Shown here one piece after another: positions 1-11,039 of a DNA stretch of 64,000 nt (position 1 is its first letter; each line of letters begins with the position of its first letter). The DNA comes from Rugalucina vietnamica (Eukaryota > Mollusca > Bivalvia > Lucinida > Lucinidae): contig OZ024879.1 of the NCBI GenBank assembly GCA_964017185.1, positions 30,228,956 through 30,292,955 of the forward strand. Direction: 5' to 3'. Below the pieces are notes generated by a model. It was not told where the DNA came from. It searched no databases and saw only the letters and a program-made list of their open reading frames with translations. The translations under genes and the position numbers were made by a program.

Positions 1-60
1 TTAAATTGTCTTAAATAGTACTTGTTTTAGAGAAGGTTAATGATATGCTTTTCCATAGAA

Positions 61-230
61 ATTCAGCATACCTATGAGAATCCTTACAGTTCTGAAATAT
101 GTGAGAAATAATTAACACAGAACCAACATATACGAAATGCGCACCATATGGTACATTTGAAAATATGTTTATGCTTATGTTTTAAGAGAAATGAAAAGGT
201 AAATGACCACCAATTAGTTGATTGCTAAAA
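61..230 (+). pseudogene. decayed zinc-finger exon (before ZE1)
   Basis: Reading from 61 gives a degenerate linker and finger start (HTYENPYSSEICEK, compare [14 protein letters not shown]) followed at once by TAA and then a His-rich tail. The first zinc ligand Cys has become Ser. Its downstream flank (200-400) resembles the flanks after ZE1 and ZE2, so it looks like a dead unit of the same tandem series. Confidence 0.6.
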
Positions 231-994
231 CCCATTGAGAAGCCTCAATGGCAAGAAGTGATGTGTTTAATCCTTGGCTTCTACTGAACTGAGGACCGAT
301 CTCCATAGACACCAGCTGTTTGTGAGAAGTTAATTCTGAACAGACAAACAAAATGCATCGTCAGGGTCTTTTGGTCATTCTTATGGATTTTATTGCGTTG
401 CTCTTTGTATTATCCCACTCATTTGAGTGAAAAACTTATCGTGAGCGATGAAAGAATAACACGATGTACAGTAAGTTTCAACGTTGAAAACCGTGAAAAC
501 TGATAATCTATTGTTATTAAATATTATTCCAACAGCTAAACTCTTAGACCATCATGGAAACATCTCCGTGTGGAACTTAACCCCTTCAAACCTATACATA
601 TATAGTAAAATTGAGGTTTGACGGGGTCGAGAGAAAAATCAATGATTGATGTAATTATGTGATTTAAAACTCAAAACTGCTAAATTCTAACAAAAGTCAA
701 TATAATAAATCATTATATTATGATATGCAAGGTAAATATTTCTAAAATTAAAATTTTGTTCAAAAATAGATATTTAATATGTAATTTAAAGAAATTCCAA
801 AGTAATCATGGAGAAGTTTCCGTAATGCAGATGAAGGCCTATGTTTAAAGGTTTCCATTGCACCGATGCTGCCAGTCACCAACCAATGATAACTGGTTTA
901 AAATACTTAAACCCTTAACTACAGACGCTTCTGTTATTACATTATGATACAGCTTGCCTCTTTTCCTCATTCTTTTCTTTTATTTTCTTTTCAG
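231..994. other. intronic/flanking sequence, no gene seen
   Basis: AT-rich and without coding signal. The part to about 420 is the 3' flank of the decayed unit. The last 35 bases (960-994) are a strong pyrimidine tract ending in the ZE1 splice acceptor. Confidence 0.5.
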
Positions 995-1194
995 CCCAAA
1001 TGGAGACTGACCTAGGTAGAAGATTTAAATGTCGTTATTGTGGCAAAGCTTTCCAAGAATCGAATAACATGAAAAGACATGAGAGAATTCATACTGGAGA
1101 GAAACCTTATAGTTGTGAGATCTGTGGGAAGTCTTTTTCAAGGAACGATAATTTGAAGGCACACCAAATTGTTCATTGGAAAACAACTTTGTGA
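995..1194 (+). CDS. ZE1: alternative terminal exon, two C2H2 fingers
   Basis: A long pyrimidine tract and CAG end at 994. The exon opens with two bases (CC) that complete a codon begun in an upstream exon, so it is phase 1. It then reads a short linker (METDLGRR), finger 1 (C-x2-C-x12-H-x3-H, helix ESNNMKR), the linker HTGEKPYS, finger 2 (helix RNDNLKA), five tail residues and TGA. At 65 codons with no internal donor it can only be a last exon. The ATG at 1000 is probably internal rather than a start. Role inferred: a swappable DNA-binding tail of a lola-type nuclear factor. Confidence 0.85.
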
Positions 1195-1715
1195 AAAATG
1201 ATGTGATATTACTTTTGTGAGAGAATTCTTGTCAGACAAAAACGTTTACGTTGTGAGCATTTCACGAAATATGAAAACAAAGATTTAATGACCACCAATC
1301 AGATCTCAGCTGTTGGTGAAAAACAAAACTTTAGACAAACATTCAAGCAAAATATAGTTTCATGACCTATACAGCATTTTTGAGAATTTCTTCGTGTTTC
1401 TAAGCAAAAGTGTGTGCTCAAATGTGTGTAACACTTTTCACAGGCCTTTAAGCTATTAAATTAGATTGGAAACCTAGAAAACAGGTATTCTGTTGTCCTT
1501 GATTATCTTGGATTTAACATTCTTTCATCACTTAAGGCCATGTTGAGACAAAGCTTCAGTTTGAAGTCACATCCAATATAATGGAGCAGTTAGTGATCAA
1601 ACATGCCATCCCTGGTTTACATTTTGAGTTGCTTAGCCACTACGCTACAGAAAAAAAAATCAATGTCTGATGATAGTTTTCATATTCACCTATATCTTTT
1701 TATGCCTTTTTGCAG
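1195..1715. repeat. 3' flank and intron, duplicated with the ZE2 flank
   Basis: The stretches after ZE1 (1195-1450) and ZE2 (1916-2300) share blocks such as a CTCAGCTGTTGG motif and a CTCAAATGTGTG motif. Exon and flank were therefore duplicated together. Bases 1225-1310 look like a further decayed finger tail. A pyrimidine tract precedes 1715. Confidence 0.5.
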
Positions 1716-1915
1716 CTCCAATGGAAAATAACTTAGATAGAAGGAACAAGTGCTATTACTGCAATAGAACTTTCCAAGACGCAAATAAAGTGAAAAGACA
1801 CGAAAGGGTCCATACCGGAGAGAAACCTTACAGCTGTGGGATCTGTGGAAAATCTTTTTCAAGGAACGATAATTTGAAAGCACACCAAATTGTTCATTGG
1901 AAAGCAACTCTTTGA
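1716..1915 (+). CDS. ZE2: alternative terminal exon, two C2H2 fingers
   Basis: The acceptor TTTTTGCAG ends at 1715 and the exon starts with CT in phase 1, then P-MENNLDRR. Finger 1 (helix DANKVKR) differs from ZE1. Finger 2 (RNDNLKA) and the tail HQIVHWKATL are almost identical to ZE1. The stop is TGA at 1913. It is a tandem paralogue of ZE1 whose changes concentrate in finger 1. An open frame running upstream from 1670 is only the pyrimidine tract read through. Confidence 0.85.
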
Positions 1916-2469
1916 AACATTGTGTGAAATTTCTTTTTTGAAAGAATTTTTGTGAGAGAAAAATCATAATTGTAATATTTTTACGAATTATGTTTGAAGT
2001 GAAAAATTAATGACAATCAACCAGTTTATTGTTAAAGCACATTGTAGAAGCCTCATTGGTGTCATGGTGAAACTAATCTCCTTGAAAGGAGTTAAACCTT
2101 TGATCCAGTCTTTAGGATTAGGCTTTAAATTGAGGTCTTGTCTTCATATGACCTCAGCTGTTGGGGAGATATGATACCTCAAAAGACGTGCATACAAACA
2201 AATGGTCATGTAGGGACTTTTCAGTGTATTTGAGGATCTTTGTGTTACTAAATACACTGTTTGCTGCTCAAATGTGTGAGACACGATCGGCGGACTGTGA
2301 AACAATAAAAAAGAGTTCCATATATTTTATAGTTGGAAATCTTGAAAAAAATTAAACTTTTGTTTCTGTTGAGTTAAGATTTAACAATCCATCATCATTT
2401 AAAGTACTACTGGGATAAAGCCTCACTTGTAAGTCATTTTATATACTGAAGTAGTATTACATTGCATTT
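1916..2469. other. flank of ZE2, no gene seen
   Basis: This holds the duplicated 3' flank shared with ZE1 and AT-rich sequence. The 64-codon frame at 2161-2355 has no domain and no splice logic, and is treated as chance. Confidence 0.4.
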
Positions 2470-2700
2470 CATTACAAAAACATGTTGTAAAAAATGAAAA
2501 TTTTTAGTGGAAATTTTTTGATGTTTTTCTTTTCTTTTTTCTTTTGCTCAAAACATAGATTGAGGCGGTTCTAACGAGTACCCACAATCTATATTTTGGA
2601 GCAAAATAAGATAAATAGGTATACCCCTGCAAACCCTAGTTTTACTACATAAAAGCGGAGTATAAGGGGGTATTTATTACACGGACATGTTTTTGTGATG
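2470..2700 (-). mobile_element. family A fold-back element, partial
   Basis: Contains the family A marks in reverse orientation: CATTAC-GAAAAC-like start, AACATAGATTG, GAGGCGGTTCTAACGAGTAC, AGGTATACCCCTGC and the end ACACGGACATGTTTTTGTGATG read in two pieces. One half of the central inverted repeat is missing. Confidence 0.75.
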
Positions 2701-2829
2701 CAAACCTGCGAGGCTTGGTTTACAAGATGAATGGTGTAAGAAATGCCAATCATGGCTCTTACTTTTTTTTCTTATGATATGGTTATCTTCCTTATTTCGT
2801 TTTATGTTTTGTTGTTATTTTTTTTTCAG

Positions 2830-3032
2830 CACGAATGGAGACTGATCATGACAGGAGATTTAAGTGCCAGTACTGTGGCAAATCTTTCCAAGATTCGTAT
2901 AAAGTGAAAAGACATGAGAGAATCCATACTGGAGAGAAACCTTACAGTTGTGAGACCTGTGGAAAATCTTTTACTACGAAGGAAGGGCATAGAGCACATC
3001 AAGTTACCCATCTGAGAAACATTTATCCGTAA
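2830..3032 (+). CDS. ZE3: alternative terminal exon, two C2H2 fingers
   Basis: The acceptor ...TTTTTTTCAG ends at 2829. The exon opens CA in phase 1, then R-METDHDRR, closely matching ZE1. Finger 1 (helix DSYKVKR) and finger 2 (TKEGHRA) both keep all zinc ligands, joined by HTGEKPYS. The tail LRNIYP ends in TAA. It belongs to the ZE1-ZE3 subgroup, but its finger 2 has been replaced or has diverged. AATAAA at 3590 could serve polyadenylation, about 560 bases on. Confidence 0.85.
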
Positions 3033-4002
3033 CTAAATTTTGTCAGGTGTTTCATGATACTCGGCTGATGATTTTAATTTTCCGTGGGTATGTACAGATT
3101 ACATGTGCATACATGTGATATATCTCAGAAGCCAAATAGGGAGATTTACTTTTACAAATAGGGAGAATGATTAAACAAAGAAGGAAATTCTTGAATTTTG
3201 GAAGGGATATCTGAAATTCCAAATAGGGAAATGTATAAGCTAAATAACGACATTCTTAAATTTAAAATAGGAAGATTTTCTCCAGAATAGGGAGGTCCCT
3301 CTGAAATAGGGACATACCACATGTATACATGTGCTTAATAATGCGTAGCTGCAGTATTCCAAGTCACGCATGATAGTGTTGCACTCAAGATAGTCTTTCC
3401 TCTATAAACTTGCGGTGTGGACACTTAGATAATCAAATGTGTATGTTTTAAAACTTCTATGCATGAACTTCTGTTTAACAACTTATGATATTGTGTCCTG
3501 TGCATGTTAGGAAAATGGATAGTTTATGTAAATACCGTTTTGAAGAAAATGGCTCTTAACACATTTAACAACTACCAGAAATAAAAATGAAACAGTTGCA
3601 AATTTATTGAGAATGGTAAGTTATAATGTTATGCATACATTTGTAATATGTAAATGAAGTTAATGTTAAATTGTAGAAAAATGTTGATTAATGTTAATAA
3701 AAATTAAAACTGGGATCCTTTCAAAGTAGTGAACGTATATATAATGAGAAAGGGGATGGGCCATACCGGATGGAATGTATGCTTAGCGGACTTTAGAACA
3801 AAAAATGTTAATAACTTTATTATAGGGAGCCAGGTGTTTTAGCTTCTGACCAGAGAAGGGAAAACAATAAGTCATATCTTACACGTTAAGTTTATATAGC
3901 AATAAAAACATTCGTCTATTCAAGCAGTCTACAGGTGTATAATAACAAACTTAAATGATACCCTGTGTACATGCTTATGCTGATCTGTGTATTTAGCCCC
4001 CA
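3033..4002. other. intron, no gene; small D-family remnant
   Basis: AT-rich with no coding frame. Bases 3705-3790 resemble the D repeat (GATCCTTT...GATGGGCCATACC). Possible poly(A) signal at 3590-3595. Confidence 0.45.
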
Positions 4003-4225
4003 TTTCAGACCTTTGTTTGTTTGTGTTGAGGCTTAACGTCCCAGTCAACAATTTGTCAGTCATGTCAGGACAAGCCAACGCTCCCTGGGTTTAACCAGTA
4101 CTGTAGGGAGTTAATGTGTCTTGCTCAAGGACACAACACGATGGCGCATGTGGGGATCGAACCCAGGACCTCTCGAGTCGGAGACCGACACTCTACCACT
4201 ATGCCATCGCGCTCCCTAGTTCAGA
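4003..4225 (-). mobile_element. tRNA-derived SINE
   Basis: On the minus strand the 4215-4150 end reads as a tRNA-like head with a B box (GGTTCGATCCCCAC) and an A-box-like GGCATAGTGGTAGAG. The far end gives GACTGGGACGTTAAGCCTCA, a tail I associate with bivalve SINEs. Confidence 0.75.
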
Positions 4226-4601
4226 TTTTTGCAATTACTATATTAATGTTCAACAGAGTGCAGTGGCATAGTGATTATAGAATGGGACGTTGGATCTATC
4301 AGTATCTTTACATTCTTTCGTAGTTTGGACATGCGCATATTTGTACAGTACAAAATACTTATTTTTTAAATGATGTAATAAGTGCATTGGTCAGTCTGAG
4401 AGTGAAAATATGTACTCTTGGTGCCTGTCTACTGTCTCTCGGAGGTTGGCACAGGGACAGTGTGGTTAGGATAACTGACCATTCAGTTAAGACAACAGCT
4501 GTTCACCGTGGCTGTAAAGCACTAACTAAAAAAAAACAACAGCGAAACAAAACATTATGTATGCCCCCAATGAAGTATTATTATTAGGATTTATTACCAA
4601 C
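4226..4601. other. intron, no gene seen
   Basis: Unremarkable AT-rich sequence between a SINE and a family A element. The short frames here have no family features. Confidence 0.4.
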
Positions 4602-4861
4602 CATCAGGATAACATGCCCATGAAAAGTATACCACCTTATACCCCACTTTTATGCGTAAAACTGGGGTTTACAAGGTATACTTTTTTTTCTTATTTTTGA
4701 TCCAAAACATAGATTGTGTATATTGTGCTCGTTAGAACCGCCTTGTACCCACAGTGTATGTTTTGAGCGAAAATATTAAAAATATCATTTTTTCCAATAA
4801 AATTTACCACTTTTGCTTCTGAAAAAAATTCTGTAAATTGCATGAGCAAGTTTTTGAAATG
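4602..4861 (+). mobile_element. family A fold-back element
   Basis: Starts CATCAGGATAACATGCCC, has the ACATAGATTGTG and GTTAGAACCGCC core, and ends with a CATGAGCAAG...GAAATG terminus. The centre of the inverted repeat is partly deleted. It ends 117 bases before ZE4. Confidence 0.75.
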
Positions 4862-4978
4862 TCTGAACTCAAAGGGCTCAACCCACTGACTCTTTTTGAT
4901 AGATTGATGTTTATAAGTGTTGAACCTTAAGCTTAAAAGATTGTGACTCATTTCTGAAATAGTTTTAATATTTTGCAG

Positions 4979-5184
4979 GTCACCATCCACAACCTGTTGA
5001 CCCAAAATTACAGAAATATATGTGCCGCTTCTGTCAGAAAGTGTTCCCTGCTCCTTCAAAGTTAAAAGTTCACGAAAGAATCCATACTGGAGAGAAACCT
5101 TACAGTTGTGAGCTGTGTTCTAAATCATTTACTACTAAGGGAAGTTTGAAAGTTCATTCAATGGTTCATGGGAATTTCAACTAG
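4979..5184 (+). CDS. ZE4: alternative terminal exon, two C2H2 fingers
   Basis: The acceptor TTTTGCAG ends at 4978. The exon starts GT in phase 1 and reads HHPQPVDPKLQKY-type linker residues. Finger 1 is of the 'C-R-F-C-x-K-V-F-P-A-P-S' subgroup (helix APSKLKV) and finger 2 has helix TKGSLKV, joined by HTGEKPYS. The tail GNFN ends in TAG at 5182. AATAAA follows at 5189. There is no in-frame ATG near its start other than one inside the zinc knuckle, so it cannot be a stand-alone gene. Confidence 0.85.
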
Positions 5185-5224
5185 TGTTAATAAACCTGAA
5201 TTTTCACCTATACCTAGAAGGAAG

Positions 5225-5700
5225 CATAAGAGGATTTCATTTTAGGAATCTGCTCATACAGATAATTCATACTGGAGAGAGACTACAGTTTTTATTATCT
5301 ACATCATTCTACATCAAAGGAAGTTTGAAAATTCATTCAATAGGTCATTGGAGTTTCAACATGTTGTCCTTAAGTTTTCTATATATCAGACTCCAGAAAG
5401 GAAGTGGGTGGTGGTGTTTTGTTTCTGAACAGGAACCTTTTAGTCAGTTGATAACAAAGAAAGTCTGTACAGTTATGTTTTATGTGCTTAATCATTGTCT
5501 ACCAAATGAAGCTTAAAAGAATGCTGGAAAGATCATTCAGTAGTTTAGGAGGCTTTTAACAAGTTCATAAATGTGAATTGTCTTCCAACATATAGGAAAA
5601 CAGGAACCTACTGAGAGATTTCGTACTTGAGAAAACCCTGTGATATAAATTATTTTCTAACAAATGAAATTTTAAAGCTGATGTATGATTGACAAAATGC
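5225..5700 (+). pseudogene. decayed tandem tails of ZE4
   Basis: 5265-5360 repeats the ZE4 finger-2 stretch (ATTCATACTGGAGAGAG, then a GGAAGTTTGAAA-ATTCATTCAA block), but the cysteines are lost to small indels. Two weaker echoes follow near 5480-5545 and 5600-5690. They are partial tandem duplications of the 3' half of ZE4. Confidence 0.6.
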
Positions 5701-6869
5701 ACCATAGAGGTTTAAAAATTTATATTGGCATTTATATTGCAAAGAATGTAATTAGCTTGAATTCCATAGCATGTTTTATGGTACATTGATTTTTATTTCA
5801 TTATAACTTTTGTGATCATTTGTTTGAAGTCATAGTTTGTAGCTAGGGATTTTTATAAATCGTTGATAGATCTAAGGAAACCGTTATAAACAAAAAGTTT
5901 ATCGCTTCACTCGCGTTTTTGAGGGTTTATAAGCATGACGTTTTTACTGCAAACATTTAGATATTATTGCTTGCTTCAATATGCAACGCTATCCCAAGTT
6001 TTAAAGTTCGCCTCTATAGATAGCATTTATTGACCGTCATTTACCTGTTCGTGCGAAAAATGGTATCACCTTATTAAAATACATCTTTGAATTATCAGTA
6101 CTTCTTATATTATACATATGCATTTATCATACTTTTGTGAACATGATAGTTTCTGATAAATAAACGTTTGAATTATGTGTACAGCAGTGTGTTGATTTAT
6201 CCAAAATTGTAAATACTTTATAAATTTTAGCTCACATCCACCTTTGGCTCACGAAGTATTTGAATAACTGGAAAGAATTAATAATTTCTGTCCATATGTG
6301 TATCACCTTTGAACATTATTCTTAGAGCAATAACCCAGAGCTTCCTTAATATCATGTGATTTGATGTAATGTAAGGGTGTTTAAAATGTTCATATTGAAA
6401 ATGTAGTGTATTCATTCTACTTAGCGCACATACTCAAATATGTGCGTTTTAGCGCACATACTCAAATATGTGCGTATGTGCATTCTGCATGGCTTGCAAA
6501 TTGCTTTGAACACTTTTGTTAACTAAATATCTAAGTGTATTAAAGAAAAATATTTTGCAATGGTTCAAAAATGCAAAAAGCTGCATAGGCGCTCAATTTG
6601 GAGAAACATCCACATATTAGTTATTATTTTTCTCTTATTAGAAAGAAATTTTGTTAAGTAGTTTATTGTCAGTTTCGAAACAATAATAAAATAAAAATAA
6701 ATGATAATGGCAGCTTTTTTTTTACTGTCTTCGATTTGAATATGGACTTGCATTAAGTTTATTTTAGTACTGTTCTCCTGATAAAAAAAAGTTTGTTTGT
6801 TTTTTTGTTTTTTCAGAAATGCCTCCAGCATTAAAGGTGTCAGATGTTTCTCAGTAAATATTGAAAATT
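5701..6869. other. intron, no gene; duplicated hairpin
   Basis: AT-rich and non-coding. At 6424-6477 a 29-base unit carrying a small palindrome (GCGCACATACTCAAATATGTGCG read in two parts) occurs twice in a row. Confidence 0.45.
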
Positions 6870-7086
6870 AAACACAGGAAATCTTGATATTTTACTTTTG
6901 GTCAAAGCATAGATAGTGAGTACATGTTAGAACCTCCTCGTTGAAGCCGCTCTTACGAGTACCCCAAATCATTGTTTTAATCAAAAATAAGAAAAATAGG
7001 TATACCCCTGTGTACCACAGTTTTGCTGTATAAAACTAGGATATGAGGGGTATCCGTGTACTTTTTCATGGACATGTTTTCTTGGT
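6870..7086 (-). mobile_element. family A fold-back element, diverged
   Basis: Reverse-orientation copy with a mutated core (GTTAGAACCTCCTCG) and the AGGTATACCCCTG and CATGGACATGTTTTCTTGGTG marks. The first part is missing or too diverged to place. Confidence 0.65.
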
Positions 7087-7189
7087 GAATTGCCCCAGCA
7101 GCCTTGATACTTATATATTCCTCATTGTTTTAATGCTTGTAGGATCACTTTTTATTGCTCTCATCTGACATATTCTTTATCTCTTTTAG

Positions 7190-7482
7190 GTATAACTTCA
7201 AAGGTGACAATCTCTGGCATAAAAGGCGTCAGATGTCGATTCTGTGGAAAGATATTTCCTGCTCCCTCAGTGTTAGCCGTTCATGAGAGAATCCATACTG
7301 GAGAGAAACCTTACAGTTGTGAGATCTGTGGGAAATCCTTCAACGACCCGTCATCATACCGTCGTCATGGTCGAGTACATACTGGAGAAAGACCTTATAA
7401 ATGTGACTTTTGTGGTCGATCCTTCTCCCAGAATTACGACTTGAAAGCTCACCAGATCATTCATATGAAAAACATGAAATAA
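7190..7482 (+). CDS. ZE5: alternative terminal exon, three C2H2 fingers
   Basis: The acceptor CTCTTTTAG ends at 7189. The exon starts GT in phase 1. After a 14-residue linker come finger 1 (C-R-F-C-G-K-I-F-P-A-P-S, helix APSVLAV), finger 2 (DPSSYRR) and finger 3 (QNYDLKA), joined by canonical HTGEKPY and HTGERPY linkers, then tail MKNMK and TAA. The D-P-S-S-x-R-R finger 2 is shared with ZE11 and ZE12, making these three a three-finger subgroup. Confidence 0.87.
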
Positions 7483-7816
7483 CTTCCAAAATGTTTAAAG
7501 AAAATCAAGAATATTGTGTGCTTTTTGCAAGCCTTCGCTCAGAGCTGAAAAAGTAACTTTCCATATTTTTCTTATGAAAACTTGAAATGGGTCCAAACAA
7601 CACCCCTTGACCCAGTATACCCATGATGCAGCAAAAATTCTACAGTGCAGATGGATTCAAATGACACTTGACGAAATGAGTGTGCTTATTGGGAGCTTGG
7701 TCAACTTGAAGCTAGATCAATGTGGCTGCCGGTATAGCGGGAAATGAACACGCGCTTCTGTATTTGTTTGTTCAATTGAGCCGGCTTCAAATCTTCAAAT
7801 TGTCACTTTACATCAA
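7483..7816. other. 3' flank of ZE5, no gene seen
   Basis: No coding signal and no repeat that I recognise. Confidence 0.35.
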
Positions 7817-8070
7817 CATCAGGAAAACATGTCCTTGACAACTATAACCCAATCCTATATCGCAAAACTTTGGTAAAGAGGGGTATACCAATTTTCTTAT
7901 TTTTGCTGTAAGACATAGATTGTGGGTACTCGTCGAGGCGGTTCTAACGTGTACCCAACATCGATGTTTTGAGTAAAATTGTGAAAACTATCAAAAATTT
8001 TCTTGTGAAATTTTCAATATTTGCAGCTGAAGAAAATATCTTTTTATTGCATGGGCAAGTTTTTGTAATC
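7817..8070 (+). mobile_element. family A fold-back element
   Basis: CATCAGGAAAACATGTCC start, GGTATACC, the ACATAGATTGTGGGTAC core and the end ATTGCATGGGCAAGTTTTTG. The central palindrome is shortened to one GAGGCGG. Confidence 0.8.
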
Positions 8071-8101
8071 ATCTGCGCAGTAAGAATCACGTGTATATAA
8101 G

Positions 8102-8840
8102 CATCACGATAACATGTCCGTGAAATGAATACCCCTTTATAAACAACATTTATATAGCAAAACTGGGGTATGCAGGGGTATGCCTTTTTTCTTATTTTTG
8201 CTCCAATACATAGATTGTGGGTCCTCGTTGGAACTGTCGTTTCTAACGAGTACCCAGTGCACAATCTATGTTTTGAGCAAAATAAGACAAAACACTTAAA
8301 ATATTAAAAACAATGTTGAATATTTTCACTACTTTAAAAGTCTCAGTATTATACAATTGTTGCCCTTGAGTGAGGGTGACATGACGATTTGTTCACCCGA
8401 GGCAGGTAATATTGTCCGAGGGTGAAGCCCGAGGGCAATATTACCTGTCGAGGGTGAACAAATTGTCATGTCACCCTCACTCAAGGGCAACAATTGTTTT
8501 ATTATACTTAACCCTATTTGAAACAAATTAGCAACATACCACAGGACAAACACCTGTGACTACAAGTGCAACTGCACATTGAGGCCAATATGACGTCAGA
8601 GGGTGATATGATCATGCGACATGACAGAATAGCACCCTCCACGTGCACTGTTAACAAACGCATGTGACTGCATGTGCAGCTGCACGTTTTAGGCAGATAT
8701 GACGTCAGAGGGTAATATGATCATGCGACATGACAGAATAGCACCCTCCGCGTGACCTGCTCTGGACCAATCAAAATCCACACTCAGCCAATGAATATTA
8801 ATGAGGTATAATAAATTGCATGGACATGTTTTCGTAATGG
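8102..8840 (+). mobile_element. family A element split by a nested insertion
   Basis: Starts at 8102 (CATCACGATAACATGTCCG) and runs to about 8345. The missing terminus (AAATTGCATGGACATGTTTTCGTAATG, read in parts) reappears at 8815-8840. The gap 8348-8812 is a different repeat inserted into it. Confidence 0.7.
8348..8812. mobile_element. palindromic repeat nested in family A copy
   Basis: 8352-8498 is an imperfect hairpin: GTTGCCCTTGAGTGAGGG on the left and its complement on the right, with arms of about 68 bases. 8590-8760 then holds two copies of a block with TGACGTCAGAGGGT and CATGACAGAATAGCACCCTC. ATTATA and ATAATA at the edges may be the target duplication. Confidence 0.55.
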
Positions 8841-9388
8841 GGTTGGGAGAGTCTGAACTATACCAGACCATCCTGCACAGCTAATGTTCCTCCTTTCTGA
8901 AGCTATGTTGGCTTTTGTGTTTCATGGAACAACAACAGCAACAGACAACAAAATTTTAGTACCTTACTTGAATTTTTCTGTACGCTGAATTAAAAAGTGA
9001 TTAAGCATTAAAAAGCAAACTTTTCTAGTACTGATTAGAGTTTTCTTAATTCAGTTTATGCTAAAGCCGTTTTGTAAGTTTCAAATTTTTCACATTGAAA
9101 GGAAATATTTGACGCTGGATCTTTTGGTCTTTTTTATTTTTGTTAATTAACATTTTCTTTTTTATATGGTGATCTAGTTAAAGATCAATTTGTAGATTAG
9201 GAAAAGCACACCACCTCTTTCCTAAACAAGGAATGATGCATTGAAAATTGGTATTTTTATTTTCCTTTGCATCACACAATACCTTAGATTTCTGAAAAAG
9301 CGACACTGTATTTTCTGGTTTGTATCAATGTTGACATTAGATCCTCACCAACGTTTGGCATGTTCCTTTGGTGGAGATTTGGCCTAAG
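8841..9388. other. intron, no gene seen
   Basis: AT-rich, no domain-bearing frame, no recognised repeat. Confidence 0.4.
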
Positions 9389-10078
9389 AAATAGCATATG
9401 ACCCTTCAAACGCCAGGGCTAAATGAAGAATAGAATATGACCCCTCTAAAGCCAGGGATAATTGAAGAATAGTATATGACCCCTCTTAAGCCAGGACTAT
9501 TTCAAGGAATAGAATATGACCCCTCTAAAGCGAGGACTTATTCAAAGAATAGTATATGAACCCTCTAAAGCCAGGGCTAATTGAAGAATAGTATATGACC
9601 GCTCATATGCCTGAGCTATTTGAAAAATAGTATATGACCCCTCTAAAGCCAGGACTTATTCAAGGAATAGAATATGACCCCTCTAAAGCCAGGGCTAATT
9701 GAAGAATAGTATATGAACCACAAAAGCCAGGGCCAGAATAGTATATGACCCCTTTAAAGCCAGGACTTATTCAAGGAATAGTATATGACCCCTCTAAAGC
9801 CAGGACGTATTCAAGGAATAGTAAATGACCCCTCTAAAGCCAGGACTTGTTCAAGGAATAGTATATGACCATTCTTAAGCCAGTACTTATTCAAGGAATA
9901 GTATATGACCCCTCTAAAGGCAGGGCCAATTGAAGAATAGTATATGACCCCTCTAAAGGCAGGGCCAATTGAAGAATAATAACCCCTCTAAAGCCTGGGC
10001 TAATTGAAGACCCCTCTAAAGCCAGGACTTACTCAAGGAATATTACATGACCCCTCTAAAGCCAGGACTTATTCAAGA
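9389..10078. repeat. minisatellite, about 38-bp unit, about 18 copies
   Basis: Units follow the pattern AATAGTATATGACCCCTCT, AAAGCCAGGACTTATTCAAGG with small substitutions and some shortened units near the end (10000-10020). Two unit variants alternate (ACTTATTCAAGGA and GCTAATTGAAGA). There are no unique spacers, so it is not a CRISPR array. Confidence 0.9.
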
Positions 10079-10293
10079 AGATCAGTCGATTTTGGATGAA
10101 ATTTGCAGTAAGAACTGGTAATAGAATTGAATGGATTATTGCCCAAAATTATTCTGATTTGTCTGTTTCGTTTATGGCTAAGTGTGCCAGTCAACAGCTA
10201 TGGTCATCTCGGGACGTTAGCACTGTCTAACGTGCAATGATGACACAAATTATTAACAACATACTGACTTCAGCTTTATTTCTCTTTTTTCAG

Positions 10294-10496
10294 GAAGACC
10301 AACTGAACAGGACCTGACTATCAGGAGATACTCCTGTCGTTTTTGTTCCAAGATTTTTCCCGCTCCATCCCTGGTGAAGAGACACGAGAGAATCCATACT
10401 GGAGAGAAACCATTTTGCTGCGTGACATGTTCAGCAAGGTTCAACACAAAGGCAAACCTACGGAGACATCAGCTTACACATATGGATGATATTTGA
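10294..10496 (+). CDS. ZE6: alternative terminal exon, two C2H2 fingers
   Basis: The acceptor TCTCTTTTTTCAG ends at 10293. The exon starts GA in phase 1 and continues RPTEQDLTIRR. Finger 1 is of the C-R-F-C-S-K-I-F-P-A-P-S type (helix APSLVKR). Finger 2 (C-V-T-C-S-A-R-F, helix TKANLRR) follows HTGEKPF. The tail MDDI ends in TGA at 10494. There is no start ATG. Because GA is the leftover pair, the upstream exon cannot end in T, which would make TGA. Confidence 0.85.
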
Positions 10497-10504
10497 TCGG
10501 GGCC

Positions 10505-10685
10505 AGGTCTGACACAAGCTAGCCTGTACAGTCACAGAAAAAGGCTAGAATGGTACTCGTTTGTAAACGAGATATACTATTGATATCGCGAAAGCAAGGA
10601 CGCTGATCGGTTGTGCAGTTACTACACACCTGATCTGTGCTTTTGTTTTTGCATCATGCAGATTCTTGGTTTTCGGCTGTATAGT
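10505..10685 (-). mobile_element. family B element fragment
   Basis: Carries family B pieces (GTCTGACACAAGCTAGCCTGTAC, TCACAGAAAAAGGCTAGAA, a GCTGATC...CTGATCTG inverted pair and TTTTGTTTTTGC), in an order that fits the reverse orientation. Termini are eroded. Confidence 0.55.
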
Positions 10686-10687
10686 GT

Positions 10688-10755
10688 GTTCAGCATTACT
10701 CAACACAAAGGCAAGCCTTCGGAGTAATTGTAAACTCATATGGAGGATATTTGAT
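10688..10755 (+). pseudogene. decayed tail of ZE6
   Basis: Repeats ZE6 bases 10432-10496 (CAACACAAAGGCAA, CTTCGGAG, CATATGGAGGATATTTGA), but with a stop in the helix. It is a partial duplication of finger 2 and the stop region. Confidence 0.7.
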
Positions 10756-11039
10756 ACTTAAGCTTTGGACTGACGTGTCGATTAAAGGTTACACTTTCAC
10801 TGTTTTTAAAATAATTATGCCAAATAATTTACTACATAATCTCTTGATATATACTGTAGATGATCACTGAAATTCTTATGAGTTTAGGGATACATGTCAT
10901 AACTTTTCCTTCAGGACTTATTCTTAAGTAATGTTCCTGTTTCATGCTGTGCTACTAATATGGTGATTTTTAAGGCTATGTGAAAACAATTTAATAACAG
11001 TGTCCGAGACTCAGCTAAATGAGACATGAAAAAATAAGG
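10756..11039. other. intron, nothing recognised
   Basis: AT-rich, no coding signal. Confidence 0.35.

Noticed and set aside
1000-3032. ZE1-ZE3 as small intronless genes starting at their ATG
   Set aside because: The ATG lies a few bases after a strong splice acceptor, and most sister exons lack any ATG there. The splice reading explains all of them.
8352-8498. microRNA precursor
   Set aside because: The arms are about 68 bases with GC-rich repeats and belong to a dispersed palindromic element. Nothing points to processing.
9389-10078. CRISPR-like regular repeat
   Set aside because: Units are contiguous, diverged and lack unique spacers. This is animal DNA; it is a minisatellite.
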